Shown: piece after piece, positions 1 to 8,940 of the stretch
How positions within the stretch are numbered: position 1 is the first letter of the stretch
How the letters are laid out: the number at the start of each line of letters is the position of its first letter
From: Sulfitobacter sp. DFL-14
Lineage (GTDB): Bacteria; Pseudomonadota; Alphaproteobacteria; Rhodobacterales; Rhodobacteraceae
NCBI RefSeq assembly: GCF_003335585.1
Contig: NZ_QBFD01000016.1
Location: forward strand, 8,930 to 72,929
Direction: 5' to 3'
Length of the DNA stretch: 64,000 nucleotides
Made by a program: the position numbers and the translations under genes
Notes under the pieces: generated by a model
The model's input: only the letters and a program-made list of their open reading frames with translations
Told to the model about the DNA's origin: nothing
Database searches by the model: none

Positions 1-41
1 GTCTATCAGCATAAAGGTACCAAAAGTCCCACAGGATTTAG

Positions 42-644
42 CTACGCTTTATGCGCGTCTGAGTGGTCAGGTCGCAGCTGTTTGATGCGATCTGTGGGGA
101 AGTATTTGTAGAATGCGGTGCGGCCAATTTTGAGCTGGTCAATGACGTCGCCGATGAATGGGTAGTTTTCGGTATCCTTAAGCATGGCTTCGGCATGTTT
201 GATGTTTTGCTCGTTCATAGCCTTTGGCCGACCGCCTCGGCGTCCGCGTTTTGCGGCGGCTTTGAGACCGGCGCGGGTGTTTTCAACAATCAACTCACGT
301 TGAAACTCGTCGAAGGCTGCTGTCATGTGGAAAAATAACCTCCCCTCTGAAGTGCTGGTGTCGATGTTCTGGGTCAGGACTTTAAGGGCGATGCCGCGCT
401 CAGCGATGTCGGAGGCTGTTTTGATCACTTGCGTGAGAGACCGAGCCAGTCGGGAGAGCTTCCAGACGGCGAGCGTGTCCCCCTCGCGTAGATAATCGAG
501 GGCCGCTTTGAGCTGGGGGCGGTCGCGATGGGAACCGGATGCTTTCTCGACGAAGATCCTCTCGCAGCCGATATCGCGTAGCGCATCCATCTGAAGTGCG
601 GGGTTCTGATCCATGGTGGAGACGCGGGCGTAACCGATAAGCAT
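42..644 (-). CDS. tnpR: Tn3-family resolvase (serine recombinase)
   Basis: Site-specific serine recombinase that would resolve the cointegrate made by the neighbouring Tn3-type transposase. The N-terminus reads GYARVST with the nucleophile at Ser9 and Arg7 beside it; the conserved arginines lie in KLSRLARS (Arg65, Arg68). The E-helix region runs to about residue 135 and a GRP-linked helix-turn-helix occupies about 138-190, so the 200-residue length is normal for the small resolvase/invertase class. It is divergent from tnpA across a 160-bp gap holding the presumed res site. The AT-rich composition contrasts with the downstream chromosome, which fits recent acquisition. Confidence 0.95.
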   Translation of the reverse strand: MLIGYARVSTMDQNPALQMDALRDIGCERIFVEKASGSHRDRPQLKAALDYLREGDTLAVWKLSRLARSLTQVIKTASDIAERGIALKVLTQNIDTSTSEGRLFFHMTAAFDEFQRELIVENTRAGLKAAAKRGRRGGRPKAMNEQNIKHAEAMLKDTENYPFIGDVIDQLKIGRTAFYKYFPTDRIKQLRPDHSDAHKA

Positions 645-804
645 GTTTTTTGTTCACAAATCCTGTTTCCAGCATCATAAACGAACCTGTGATTCCGAAC
701 AAGGTAAACGGCCTGATATTCTTAGGTCATGAAACCCTGCCGGACATTGGCCGCACCTGTTCGTTAAACGACGGTTTTGAGAACATCAATTTTTTGGAGA
801 AGCT
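645..804. promoter_or_regulatory. Presumed res recombination site and divergent promoters
   Basis: This 160-bp gap separates divergent tnpR and tnpA, the usual place for res in Tn3-type elements. A 28-bp stretch at 758-785 starts TGTTC and ends GAACA, the size and symmetry expected of resolvase subsite I, and it contains the palindrome TCGTTAAACGA. A second inverted TGTTC/GAAC pair spans about 651-687, beside tnpR, and could be an accessory subsite. The central dinucleotide of the 28-mer is AC rather than the usual AT/TA, so the exact crossover point is uncertain. A GGAG ribosome-binding site precedes tnpA. Confidence 0.55.
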
Positions 805-3800
805 ATGGCCAGAATGCGTATCTTGACCGCGAGCGAACAAGAGGCGTTCGATAAGCCGCCTCTGTTTGACCACAAAGAGCGCAAGCAGTTCTTCGATCCC
901 CCAAAGGGCTTGATGGAGATCGGGGCCAGTTTGCGCAGCCCGGATGGTCAGATTGGGTTTCTGCTAATGTGTGGATACTTCAAGGCAACCAAGCGGTTTT
1001 ACCAACCACAGGATTTTCATGAGCGCGACATTGAAGCCGTCGCCAGAGTTTTAAGATTGACCAGTGCTGACTTTTCACCCGTTGCCTATGCCAAACAAAC
1101 ACGCGCACGCCATCATCTACTCATTCTGGATTTTCACGGCTTTGTGCCTTTCGATGAGAGCGCCAAGAGCGCCTTGGCCATTGAAATCGCAACGATGGCA
1201 CGGATGCATTTGAAGCCCCGGCTCATCTTTGATCGCTGCGTGGATTTTCTTGTTCAGCATCGGATTGCGGTTCCAACGTCCCGCAGCCTGACAGACAGCA
1301 TTAGCACCGGTCTGCATGACCGTAAGGTAGAATTGATCGGTCTAATGGATGATCATCTCAGCCATGAAGGCCGACGTCTGCTGGATGATCTATTTGCTGC
1401 GCCTGAGGGCACAACCCGCTACCGGCTAACCCTACTCAAAAAGCTATCGCAATCGACCAGGCCCACAAAGATCAAAGAAGCCGTTGCTGACTTTGAGATA
1501 CTGTCAGATATTCATCATCAGTTGGACGGCACTCTGGCAAAGCTTGATCTTGGGGTGGCAGGCATTCGGTATTTTGCGGGAAGTGTCCTGAAGTCTCGCA
1601 TGTTCCAGCTCCAACAAAGGAACCAAGCTGACCGTTACATTCACGCCACAGCTTTTGTGGCGCACCAGTTCTACCGTTGCCAGGATAATATGATTGATCT
1701 GTGGCTCAGCGTCATGGCGAATTTTAAATCGGTGACGGCACGGGAATACCAAGAAACACTGGTGCAAGAGCGTAAAGATCAGCAGAGCCAGATTGAGATT
1801 GTCATCGATGGCTTAGAGGTTTCGGTCTTTGGCGTCTTGCGTGGCATTCGCGGTGTCATGGAAGCAGCGAGCCTGTCGGACGCCGAAAAAGTCGCCGCTA
1901 CAACGGCACTTCTGGATCAGGGCAAAACCACAGACTTTGACCAGCTCAAAGACGACCTCGAAAATACCGCCAAGAACGCCAGTTGGTACGACATTCTGGA
2001 AGGCCGCTCTGTGAAGCTGCAAAACCGTCTCAGCCCCGTCTTGCGGGCGCTGAGTTTTATGCCCACCGAACGGGCCTCAGCACTTCTGGCCGCAATCGAT
2101 CACTTCAAGGCTGAAGGCGATTTGTCCGCCACGCATGCGCCAATGGGCTTTCTTGAGGATGAACAAAAAGCAGTTCTTATCCGGACGGACGGCTCGTTTA
2201 GGGTCTCGCTCTACAAGGTGTTCCTATTCCAGCACGTCACAACCGCCATCAAATCCGGCGATCTGAATGTTGTGCAGTCGTACAAATACCGGCCCATGGA
2301 TGCCTATCTGATCGAGAAGGAACGTTGGAACCGGGACAAAGCTCAGCTCTTGGAGCGTGCGGGTCTGGAAGAATTTGCTGATCCTGAGCCCGTACTGGCC
2401 AAACTGAATTCCGCGCTGACCGCCCAGTATCAGGTGACTGATGACCACGCGGCGACCAATCCGCACCTGAAGCTCCGCAAAGGTTGGACGTTTCACATCG
2501 CCACTCCTGCGGCCATTGCCAACGAGGCCGACCCGCTCGGCGACCTGTTCCCTCAGCGACACGATGTGCCGCTCGCGCAGGTTTTGGAAACCGTGGGCAA
2601 TCATAGTGGCATGCTGACAGCCTTTGAGCATTGGCAGCAAACCCATGTTCGGCAAACAACACCCCACCCGGTCTTGCTCGCTGGAATCATGGGGTTGGGC
2701 TGCGCAATAGGAGTGCGCAAGATGGCGCGGATCTCTTCAAGCATCACGGAAAGCGAGCTGGATCACACCGTCAACTGGCGCTTCTCGCTCGATAACATCC
2801 GCACCGCCAACACCGCCGTGGTCAAAGCCATGGATGCGATGGAGCTGCCCAACCTCTATCGCCAAAGACAAGGTCAACTTCATACCGCCAGCGATGGCCA
2901 AAAATTTGAGGTGCGCGGCGACAGCCTCTACGCCAGCCGGTCGTTCAAGTATTTTGGGCAAGGCCAGGGTGTCAGCGCCTATACCTTTGTTGATGAGCGC
3001 AACTTCCTCTGGCATTCGCTGATGATAAGCGCAGCTGATCGCGAAAGTGCCTATGTCATCGACGGATTGATGCACAACGATGTCGTTAAAAGTGATATCC
3101 ATTCGACCGACACGCACGGCTACACCGAGGCGGTTTTTGGCCTCACGCATATGCTGGGATTTTCCTTCGCCCCGCGCATCAAGAGTATCGGCAAACAAAC
3201 CCTCTATATCTTCAAACCGAAAAACCAGGCTGGTGATGCCTGGGCCGTCAAACCTGACAAAACCATCAACGAGACGGTCATTCGAGAGAACTGGGATGAC
3301 CTGCTGCGCTTGGTAGCCACCATCAAACTCAAGGAAAATACCGCCTCTGATATCTTCCGGAGGCTCAATTCCTACTCGCGCCAGCATGCTCTCTACCAGA
3401 CGCTGAAAGCCTTCGGGCAAATCATAAAATCTTTGTTCATCCTACGCTACATTGATGACTTGGCTTTGCGACAAGCCATCGAAAAACAACTCAACAAAGT
3501 CGAATTGGCCAATCGCTTCACACGCGCAGTGGCCGTCGGCAATCCACGTGAGTTCTCGCAAACCGAAAAGGAAGAACAGGAGATCGCAGAGGCCTGCAAC
3601 CGCTTGATCAAAAACAGCATCATCTGCTGGAACTATCTCTACTTGGCACGCCAAATCGGAAAAGCTCCAGACGCAGAGGCCAAAGGAAAGCTACTACGCC
3701 TGATTACCGCCCACTCGCCCATGTCATGGGCCCATATTAACATGCTGGGTGAGTACGACTTCTCAGAAGAAAAGCTTCGCGACACCCTCGGCATCCTACC

Positions 3801-3819
3801 CCCGAAAAAGGCCGCATAA
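805..3819 (+). CDS. tnpA: Tn3-family transposase
   Basis: Full-length (1004 residues) replicative transposase of the Tn3 family, which cuts and joins the transposon ends by a DDE mechanism. The long N-terminal DNA-binding part is followed by the catalytic region. The first catalytic Asp is in SDGQKF (about residue 697) and the second in STDTHGYTE (about residue 769), the standard Tn3 signatures; the third acidic residue lies further on in the C-terminal half. The start is the ATG that follows GGAGAAGCT. No frameshift or stop interrupts it. With tnpR it forms a class II transposition module without visible cargo inside the window. Confidence 0.97.
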   Translation: MARMRILTASEQEAFDKPPLFDHKERKQFFDPPKGLMEIGASLRSPDGQIGFLLMCGYFKATKRFYQPQDFHERDIEAVARVLRLTSADFSPVAYAKQTRARHHLLILDFHGFVPFDESAKSALAIEIATMARMHLKPRLIFDRCVDFLVQHRIAVPTSRSLTDSISTGLHDRKVELIGLMDDHLSHEGRRLLDDLFAAPEGTTRYRLTLLKKLSQSTRPTKIKEAVADFEILSDIHHQLDGTLAKLDLGVAGIRYFAGSVLKSRMFQLQQRNQADRYIHATAFVAHQFYRCQDNMIDLWLSVMANFKSVTAREYQETLVQERKDQQSQIEIVIDGLEVSVFGVLRGIRGVMEAASLSDAEKVAATTALLDQGKTTDFDQLKDDLENTAKNASWYDILEGRSVKLQNRLSPVLRALSFMPTERASALLAAIDHFKAEGDLSATHAPMGFLEDEQKAVLIRTDGSFRVSLYKVFLFQHVTTAIKSGDLNVVQSYKYRPMDAYLIEKERWNRDKAQLLERAGLEEFADPEPVLAKLNSALTAQYQVTDDHAATNPHLKLRKGWTFHIATPAAIANEADPLGDLFPQRHDVPLAQVLETVGNHSGMLTAFEHWQQTHVRQTTPHPVLLAGIMGLGCAIGVRKMARISSSITESELDHTVNWRFSLDNIRTANTAVVKAMDAMELPNLYRQRQGQLHTASDGQKFEVRGDSLYASRSFKYFGQGQGVSAYTFVDERNFLWHSLMISAADRESAYVIDGLMHNDVVKSDIHSTDTHGYTEAVFGLTHMLGFSFAPRIKSIGKQTLYIFKPKNQAGDAWAVKPDKTINETVIRENWDDLLRLVATIKLKENTASDIFRRLNSYSRQHALYQTLKAFGQIIKSLFILRYIDDLALRQAIEKQLNKVELANRFTRAVAVGNPREFSQTEKEEQEIAEACNRLIKNSIICWNYLYLARQIGKAPDAEAKGKLLRLITAHSPMSWAHINMLGEYDFSEEKLRDTLGILPPKKAA

Positions 3820-4133
3820 AGTGACTGCAAAAAACAGAAGCGCAGGAAAGGCAGAAAACCAAGCAACATCAACTCAATGAAAAAGTCCCTGTTTTATTGT
3901 TATGTGACAAAGCCTATGGCCCGATCCATGGAACACAAAGCAAAAGGAAACCTTTGCTCTCAATGGCTTACCGGGATGTGCTCAAATTTGGGCAAGATGC
4001 TTGCAAGAAATTTCGGTAAAATTGCGGGCAAACGGCACCGCTTGGCACCCGCCGCTGACACCCGTCCTGACGCATTTGAAATCAATTAGGTCGGTATCGC
4101 CCGCCGATTCGAGCCGGAAAACGGCTGATTCCC
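3820..4133. other. Gene-free right flank of the transposon
   Basis: AT-rich 314-bp stretch between the tnpA stop and the chromosomal HIT gene. It should contain the right terminal inverted repeat of the Tn3 element. I could not match it convincingly to the sequence at 1-41, so either the left end lies outside the window or the repeat is diverged. The word AAAAGTCCC occurs near 23-31 and again near 3882-3890, but in direct rather than inverted orientation. Composition returns to chromosomal GC at about 4020-4090. A 70-codon ORF at 3877-4089 has no recognisable features and I do not call it. Confidence 0.5.
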
Positions 4134-4553
4134 TTATGAAAGCGCCGCTGCGATCTTCTCTGCATGGCCCTTGATCACATCCATGTCGCCCATCTTGCCC
4201 GGTGGCCGCATCGGCAGGCCTTCGTGCCGGGGATGGATGTGAAAATGCAGGTGGAACACCTCCTGCCCGCCTGCAGCCTCACTGAACTGCTGCAGGGTGA
4301 TGCCATCGGCGGCAAAGGCCTTTTTCGCGGCATTCGCCACCTTGCTGACCGTCGCCATACAGGCCGCCAGCTGCGCCGGAGTCGCATCCAGGATGTTGCG
4401 GCAAGGCGTCTTGGGGATCACCAGGCAATGCCCGTCGGTGCGCGGCATGATGTCCATGAAACACAGGGTCTCGTCATCTTCGTAGACCTTGAAGCTGGGG
4501 ATTTCGCCGCGCAGGATCTTGGCAAAGATATTCTGGTCATCATAGGCGGTCAT
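4134..4553 (-). CDS. HIT (histidine triad) family protein
   Basis: Small nucleotide-binding hydrolase/transferase of the HIT superfamily, 139 residues, cytosolic. The family signature H-x-H-x-H-x-x appears as HLHFHIHPR at residues 101-109. The N-terminal part IFAKILRGEIPS is typical of the Hint/PKCI branch, which hydrolyses purine nucleoside phosphoramidates. An AGGAGA ribosome-binding site precedes the ATG. It is last in the minus-strand series after acuI and the small unknown gene, with a 51-bp gap, so it may be co-transcribed. Nothing ties it specifically to DMSP use. Confidence 0.92.
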   Translation of the reverse strand: MTAYDDQNIFAKILRGEIPSFKVYEDDETLCFMDIMPRTDGHCLVIPKTPCRNILDATPAQLAACMATVSKVANAAKKAFAADGITLQQFSEAAGGQEVFHLHFHIHPRHEGLPMRPPGKMGDMDVIKGHAEKIAAALS

Positions 4554-4604
4554 CGGGTTCTCCTGAAGTGGTTCGGCCCGTTGTAAGACGATCTTTTGCC
4601 GCCG

Positions 4605-5093
4605 TCACCCCTTTCGAAGCCGCGCTGCCGCCGCCCGCAGCAACCCGCGCGCATAGACTTTGTGAAAGGGTGTCAGGATGCGCACGATCCGGGGCAGGTC
4701 GCGCCCCGGACGCGCAATCACGGCAGAACCGAACAGCAGCTGTGTGCCGCCGCCATCGCCGGGGCCCACGGCCAGCCAGGAACAGGTGCCACCGCGCAGG
4801 TCAGAGAGCAGGATCTGCCGCGCGCCACGCGCCTCCACCCGCCAGATGGCGAATGCCTCCGCTCCTGCCGCCAGCGCTGCCACCTCGGCATCCGCGATGC
4901 GGCGGCGCAGGGCAAGGGACAGCACCAGCCGTTCCAGCCGGAACAGCCAGCTGGTGTAGAAACGGCTGATGAACTGCGCCAGATCGACCTGACCGGGCAC
5001 CACCACCTCATAGCAATCGGTATAGGTCGCCCCCTGCCCCACATGGCGGGACAGAAAGGCAGATTGCGGCACGGCAACAGCGCGCAGGGTCAT
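4605..5093 (-). CDS. Conserved-looking protein of unknown function
   Basis: I do not recognise a family. The 162-residue protein has no signal peptide or clear membrane span, and alternates short strands with an Arg-rich helix in the middle (LERLVLSLALRRR). It ends in a basic tail (ARGLLRAAAARLRKG). Its ATG overlaps the acuI stop as ATGA, so translation is probably coupled to acuI and the product may serve the same process. Codon and base use match the neighbours. Confidence 0.7.
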   Translation of the reverse strand: MTLRAVAVPQSAFLSRHVGQGATYTDCYEVVVPGQVDLAQFISRFYTSWLFRLERLVLSLALRRRIADAEVAALAAGAEAFAIWRVEARGARQILLSDLRGGTCSWLAVGPGDGGGTQLLFGSAVIARPGRDLPRIVRILTPFHKVYARGLLRAAAARLRKG

Positions 5094-6073
5094 GCGTTCA
5101 CATCAACCACGACCCGGCCCTTCACCTGCCCTTTCAGGATGTCCGCCCCCAGCCTGGGCAGATCGCTCAGCGTGGCGGGCTGAACCATTGCCTCCAGCTT
5201 GTCCATCGGCAGGTCACGTGCGATCCGCTCCCAGGCGCGCAGACGGTTCTCATAAGGTTGCATCACGCTGTCGATGCCCAGCAGGTTCACGCCCCGCAGC
5301 AGGAAGGGGATCACCGTGGCAGGCAGGGCCGCCCCCCCCGCCAGACCAACGGCGGCAACGGATGCGCCATATTCCATCTGGCCCAGCACGCGCGCCAGCA
5401 TGGCACCGCCCACGGCATCCACGCAGCCGCCCCAGGTCTCGCCCTCCAGCGGGCGCTTGGTGGTTTCGTTGATCTCCGCGCGGGCAACAATCTGGCTGGC
5501 GCCAAGGCTCTTGAGGTAATCCGCCGTTTCCGGCCGCCCGGTGACGCCCGCAACCTCATGTCCGAGATTGGCCAGGATCGCAGTGGCGACCGAACCGACA
5601 CCGCCCGCCGCACCGGTGACCAGCACCGGACCTTTTTTGATGCCGTGATCTTCCAGCGCCATCACCGCCAGCATCGCGGTGAAACCGGCAGTGCCCACGG
5701 CCATCGCCTGACGGGTGTCCAGCCCCCCGGGCAGCGGCACCAGCCAATCGGCCCTGACCCGCGCCTTTTGCGCATAGCCGCCCCAATGCGCCTCGCCCAC
5801 GCGCCAGCCGGTCAGCACAACCTTGTCACCGGGCTTGTAGCGGTCGTCGTCCGAGGCTTCCACCGTCCCGGCAAAGTCGATGCCCGGCACATGCGGATAG
5901 TTCCGCACCAGCCCGCCACCCGGTCCGATGCACAAGCCGTCCTTGTAGTTCACGGTCGAATATTCCACCGCCACGGTCACGTCGCCCGTCGGCAGATCGT
6001 CCAGGCCAATCTGCTCCACCTGTGCGGATGTCTTGCCCTCGTCGTCCTTGTTCACGATCAACGCATTGAACAT
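5090..6073 (-). CDS. acuI: Acrylyl-CoA reductase AcuI (MDR family)
   Basis: NADPH-dependent medium-chain reductase of the AcuI/YhdH group, which reduces the toxic intermediate acryloyl-CoA to propionyl-CoA during DMSP breakdown. Its 327 residues are normal for the family. The N-terminal GroES-like part includes the STVNYKDGLCI region, and the Rossmann signature is VTGAAGGVGSVA (about 152-163). An SD-like GGAAAGGATGAGAG precedes the ATG. It lies 109 bp downstream of dmdA on the same strand, the pairing known from Roseobacter DMSP demethylation loci. A G-rich repeat occupies the gap and might reduce read-through. Confidence 0.93.
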   Translation of the reverse strand: MFNALIVNKDDEGKTSAQVEQIGLDDLPTGDVTVAVEYSTVNYKDGLCIGPGGGLVRNYPHVPGIDFAGTVEASDDDRYKPGDKVVLTGWRVGEAHWGGYAQKARVRADWLVPLPGGLDTRQAMAVGTAGFTAMLAVMALEDHGIKKGPVLVTGAAGGVGSVATAILANLGHEVAGVTGRPETADYLKSLGASQIVARAEINETTKRPLEGETWGGCVDAVGGAMLARVLGQMEYGASVAAVGLAGGAALPATVIPFLLRGVNLLGIDSVMQPYENRLRAWERIARDLPMDKLEAMVQPATLSDLPRLGADILKGQVKGRVVVDVNA

Positions 6074-6110
6074 CTCTCATCCTTTCCGGGCGCTCCGCCC
6101 TTTTTCCTGG

Positions 6111-6165
6111 CCCATTTCTTTTTGGCCTTCAAATATTCCCGGGGTCCGGGGCAGCGCCCCGGTGC
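6111..6165. repeat. G-rich hairpin repeat, copy 1
   Basis: The gap between dmdA and acuI contains TTTCTTTTTGGC, then an AATATTCCCGGGG step, then a GC hairpin (GGGGC...GCCCC). The same three-part arrangement recurs at 29610-29660 and, in opposite orientation, at 48692-48745. Its position between co-directional genes suggests a terminator, attenuator or RNA-processing site, but that role is inferred. Confidence 0.6.
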
Positions 6166-6182
6166 CACCGATTACCTCCGCG

Positions 6183-7286
6183 CTAAAGCCAGAAACCCGC
6201 GCGCACGATCGCCTCCTGCATTCCATCCGGCCTGCGCAACTGCAAGGGCGTGCCCGGATCCCAATGGGTCATGCGCACCATGCCGATGGCCACATTCACC
6301 CCGAAGTCGGGTGACCAGGCGGCAGAGGTGACCTGCCCCACCTGCCGCTCCCCGGCCATCAGGGGCCAGACCCGGTCGCAGCGTGGCACCGGGTCGCCGG
6401 CAATCTCGATGGCGCGGACCTGCTGCACCGGCCCTTCCTTGGCCACCCGCAAGAGCGCATCCCGCCCGATACAGCCGATGGCCGTCTGCGTGTCACAGAA
6501 CCGGCCCAGCCCGCATTCATGCGGCGTGTTGTCGTCGGTCATGTCGTTGCCATAGCTCAGCAAGCCCGCCTCCACCCGCTCGATGCCATTGGGGCAGCCC
6601 GCACGCACGTCCAGATCGCGCCCGGCCTCCATCAGCGCATGCCACAGCGGCATCCCGATGTCGCTGCCCTCGACGTAGATCTCGTAACCGCCCTGTTTGG
6701 AATAGCCCGAGCGCGCCACCACCATGTCCCGGCCCTGGAATTCGAAATGCTCGAAGCGGAAGAACCGCACATCGCGCACCGCATCGCCGAAGACCCGCGC
6801 CATCAGCTCTTCCGCTTTCGGCCCCTGGACCGCCAGCGGGCTCACATCGGGCTCATCCACCAGCACATCCAGCCGGTAGCCGTTGGCGATGCCCTTGACC
6901 CAAAGCATCAGGTCACTGTCGGCGATCGAGATCCACCAGCGGTCCTCGGCCAGTTTCACCGCCACCGGGTCGTTCAGCATGCCGCCCGTCTCATCGACGA
7001 TGGGGACATAGAAACACCGCCCCGGCAACATGCCGCGCAGGTCGCGCGGGGTCAGCATCTGCATCAGCCGCGCCGCATCCGGCCCGCGCAGCTCCACCTG
7101 CCGTTCGCAGGCCACATCCCAGACCTGCACGGCCGATTTCAGGTGATGGTAATCTTCCTCGACGCTGCGAAAGACCGTGGGCAGCAACATCCGGTTGTAG
7201 ACGGTATAGGCAGAGACCCCTGCCGCCTCCACACCATCGGAAAACGGGGTCCGGCGCAGCCGCCGTGACGGGGAAATCAGGGCCAT
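6183..7286 (-). CDS. dmdA: DMSP demethylase DmdA
   Basis: Tetrahydrofolate-dependent dimethylsulfoniopropionate demethylase, which converts DMSP to methylmercaptopropionate and methyl-THF. It is a GcvT-like protein, and the N-terminus (SRRLRRTPFSDGVEAAGV) and the run YNRMLLPTVF are characteristic of DmdA rather than glycine-cleavage T proteins. Further family blocks are DPVAVKL, DVSPLAVQGPKA, GYSKQGGYEIYVEGS and GNDMT. I start at the ATG that overlaps the preceding gene's stop (ATGA), giving 367 residues; a reading frame nine codons longer is open but unlikely. The gene is the fifth in a tightly coupled series beginning at 9741. Confidence 0.96.
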   Translation of the reverse strand: MALISPSRRLRRTPFSDGVEAAGVSAYTVYNRMLLPTVFRSVEEDYHHLKSAVQVWDVACERQVELRGPDAARLMQMLTPRDLRGMLPGRCFYVPIVDETGGMLNDPVAVKLAEDRWWISIADSDLMLWVKGIANGYRLDVLVDEPDVSPLAVQGPKAEELMARVFGDAVRDVRFFRFEHFEFQGRDMVVARSGYSKQGGYEIYVEGSDIGMPLWHALMEAGRDLDVRAGCPNGIERVEAGLLSYGNDMTDDNTPHECGLGRFCDTQTAIGCIGRDALLRVAKEGPVQQVRAIEIAGDPVPRCDRVWPLMAGERQVGQVTSAAWSPDFGVNVAIGMVRMTHWDPGTPLQLRRPDGMQEAIVRAGFWL

Positions 7287-7726
7287 CAGGCAGTGTCCTT
7301 TTGCACGGCGCATGCTGCCTGTTGAAAGGTTGCATGTTGTGCGCGCAGCCAGCGGCGCATCTCCGGCCAGCGGCTGCGCAGGGTCACGACATTCTTCTTG
7401 TCGTCCCGGCGAAACCAGCGTCCGGCGGCGACATTGGTTTTGTCGCCCGGACCGGCGGCCCGCAATTCGGTTTGCAACGCGGCAAGATGGGCGCTGACCC
7501 AGCGTTTTGCCTCGTCGGATCGTGCCACGAGATACACCGAGGTCTTGTCCTGTGACACCGACATGACCATGCGCAGACGTCCGTCGAGCAAATCATCGCC
7601 CAGGGCAAAGTGCTGTTCCTGACCGGTCCGCTCTGCGCTGTCGGCCTCGGACATTTCTTCGGCTAGCGCGGCCCAGAAGGCGGCGCGCTCGCTGTTCAAC
7701 TGGTCCATCGTCCGGGGTGATGGCAT
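7286..7726 (-). CDS. Unknown protein coupled to dmdA (possibly DUF4268-like)
   Basis: A 146-residue protein that I do not confidently place; its pattern (AFWAALAEEM ... VYLVARSDEAKRW ... RWFRRDDKKNVVTLRSRWP) loosely recalls DUF4268-type sequences. It has no signal peptide or membrane span and a charged, tryptophan-containing C-terminus. Its ATG overlaps the DinB stop and its own stop overlaps the dmdA ATG, both as ATGA, so it is translated in a fixed chain between them. That placement implies a role connected with dmdA expression or DMSP metabolism, but nothing in the sequence says which. Confidence 0.75.
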   Translation of the reverse strand: MPSPRTMDQLNSERAAFWAALAEEMSEADSAERTGQEQHFALGDDLLDGRLRMVMSVSQDKTSVYLVARSDEAKRWVSAHLAALQTELRAAGPGDKTNVAAGRWFRRDDKKNVVTLRSRWPEMRRWLRAQHATFQQAACAVQKDTA

Positions 7727-8235
7727 CAGGCGTCCTCTGGCATGAAGGCAAGATCGCTCACCGGTGCCGCATGTCCGCCTGCCGTCAGCATGGCATGGAC
7801 CTGGCCCCGGTGGTGGGTCTGGTGGTTGAAGATATGCGCAACGCAAAGCGCCCTGGGCTTTGACATCTCGGATTTGGTCACCCCCGAATACCAGGTCAGA
7901 TCGCCCAGCAGGTCGATGTTCGACAGGGTCTCCGACCAGATGCGGATGCGCCCGTCGATGCGGAACCGCTCCGCCTGCCAGACCCCCGTGGTCTCGGTGT
8001 AGGTGGTCGATTGATCGCCCGCCACCTTCGGCTTTGCGACATCATCGCACAGGCGGCTCATCCACATGGTATCGGCCCAGAGCAGGTGGTTCAGCGTGCC
8101 CCTGATGGTGCTGAAAAATGCGCCGTGATCATGGTCGAGCGCGGCCGCGTCCATGTCGTTGACAATGCCCATCAGCTGACGGTTCTGCCACGCGTTGTAG
8201 CGGGCCATGATCTGAACGAAGCCCGCGTCAATCAT
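7726..8235 (-). CDS. DinB family protein
   Basis: Four-helix-bundle protein of the DinB/YfiT superfamily (169 residues), whose members usually bind a divalent metal through three histidines and often act as thiol-dependent transferases. Candidate ligands are the His in TLNHLLWAD (near residue 49) and the pair in IFNHQTHHRGQVH (about 136-148), the standard C-terminal DinB signature. It starts on an ATGA overlap with the DUF1326 gene and ends on one with the next gene. The cofactor and substrate cannot be read from the sequence. Confidence 0.88.
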   Translation of the reverse strand: MIDAGFVQIMARYNAWQNRQLMGIVNDMDAAALDHDHGAFFSTIRGTLNHLLWADTMWMSRLCDDVAKPKVAGDQSTTYTETTGVWQAERFRIDGRIRIWSETLSNIDLLGDLTWYSGVTKSEMSKPRALCVAHIFNHQTHHRGQVHAMLTAGGHAAPVSDLAFMPEDA

Positions 8236-8939
8236 GGTTTGGGGCCTTTCCAGTCAATCGGACAGATCTCTGCCGACATGCCGTCAAAATCCCAGACCCG
8301 GCCATAGTCGCGCACCTTGCTGCGCAGACCCTTTGCCGCGATGATGTCGGGGCCCATCCAGTATTTCGAATTGGAGATCATCACCGGGTGCTCCGGATCC
8401 TTGCCCGCCAGCGTCTCGATCTCGCCCTGGATCTTGCGGCCGATCTGGATCGCGCGGCGGTTGCCGTCGCGGGTGATCTGGACCGGCGCGCGTTCCGCGC
8501 CGATGATCTCGGACACCAGCATGGTGAACAGCCCCGTGGTACCGCCCGCCTGGCCCGAAAAGATCTGCAGGATGCCGTTATAGGCCTTGCCGCTGGCGCG
8601 CTCGTCCACATAGGCGGCAACCTTCCAGTTGCCTTCCCCCATGCGGCCCGGAATATCGACCAGCAGGCCGATGTTCAGCCCCGACAGGTCCTCGCCCTCG
8701 TAATGGCCCTCGTCGATGGCAATGGCCATCCAGGCATGGCAATGCCCCTCGGTCGGGGGATGCGCGCCGAGGCTCACAACGCAGGGGCAGAACACGGTGC
8801 AGGAGCAATTGAGGAACAGCTCGCCCTTGATCGCCCAATCGGTGGGCGACATCCTGCGCCGTCCCGGATTGGGCATCCGGCTGTCGATGCGTTGGGAAAT
8901 CGGCAGGCGGTCTGCCTCCGGTAATCTGGTGACGGCCAT
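8232..8939 (-). CDS. DUF1326 domain-containing protein
   Basis: Belongs to the DUF1326 family, recognised from WAIKGELFLNCSCTVFCPC, where the closely spaced cysteines could bind a metal, followed by AWMAIAIDEGHYEG and QIFSGQAGG. It has 235 residues and no signal peptide. I keep the first ATG because GGAGG overlaps the upstream DUF2182 stop and sits five bases before it; a later ATG (MSPTDW) would fit the domain start but lacks such a site. DUF1326 and DUF2182 genes commonly neighbour each other, and their function is unknown. It lies in the coupled chain leading to dmdA. Confidence 0.88.
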   Translation of the reverse strand: MAVTRLPEADRLPISQRIDSRMPNPGRRRMSPTDWAIKGELFLNCSCTVFCPCVVSLGAHPPTEGHCHAWMAIAIDEGHYEGEDLSGLNIGLLVDIPGRMGEGNWKVAAYVDERASGKAYNGILQIFSGQAGGTTGLFTMLVSEIIGAERAPVQITRDGNRRAIQIGRKIQGEIETLAGKDPEHPVMISNSKYWMGPDIIAAKGLRSKVRDYGRVWDFDGMSAEICPIDWKGPKP

Positions 8940-8940
8940 C

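Noticed and set aside
3877..4089. 70-codon ORF after tnpA
   Set aside because: No ribosome site, no recognisable pattern, and it spans the probable transposon end.
4090..4133. AGCCG-GAAAA-CGGCT hairpin downstream of the HIT gene as a terminator
   Set aside because: Only a 5-bp stem and no T-run on the minus strand, so support is too weak.
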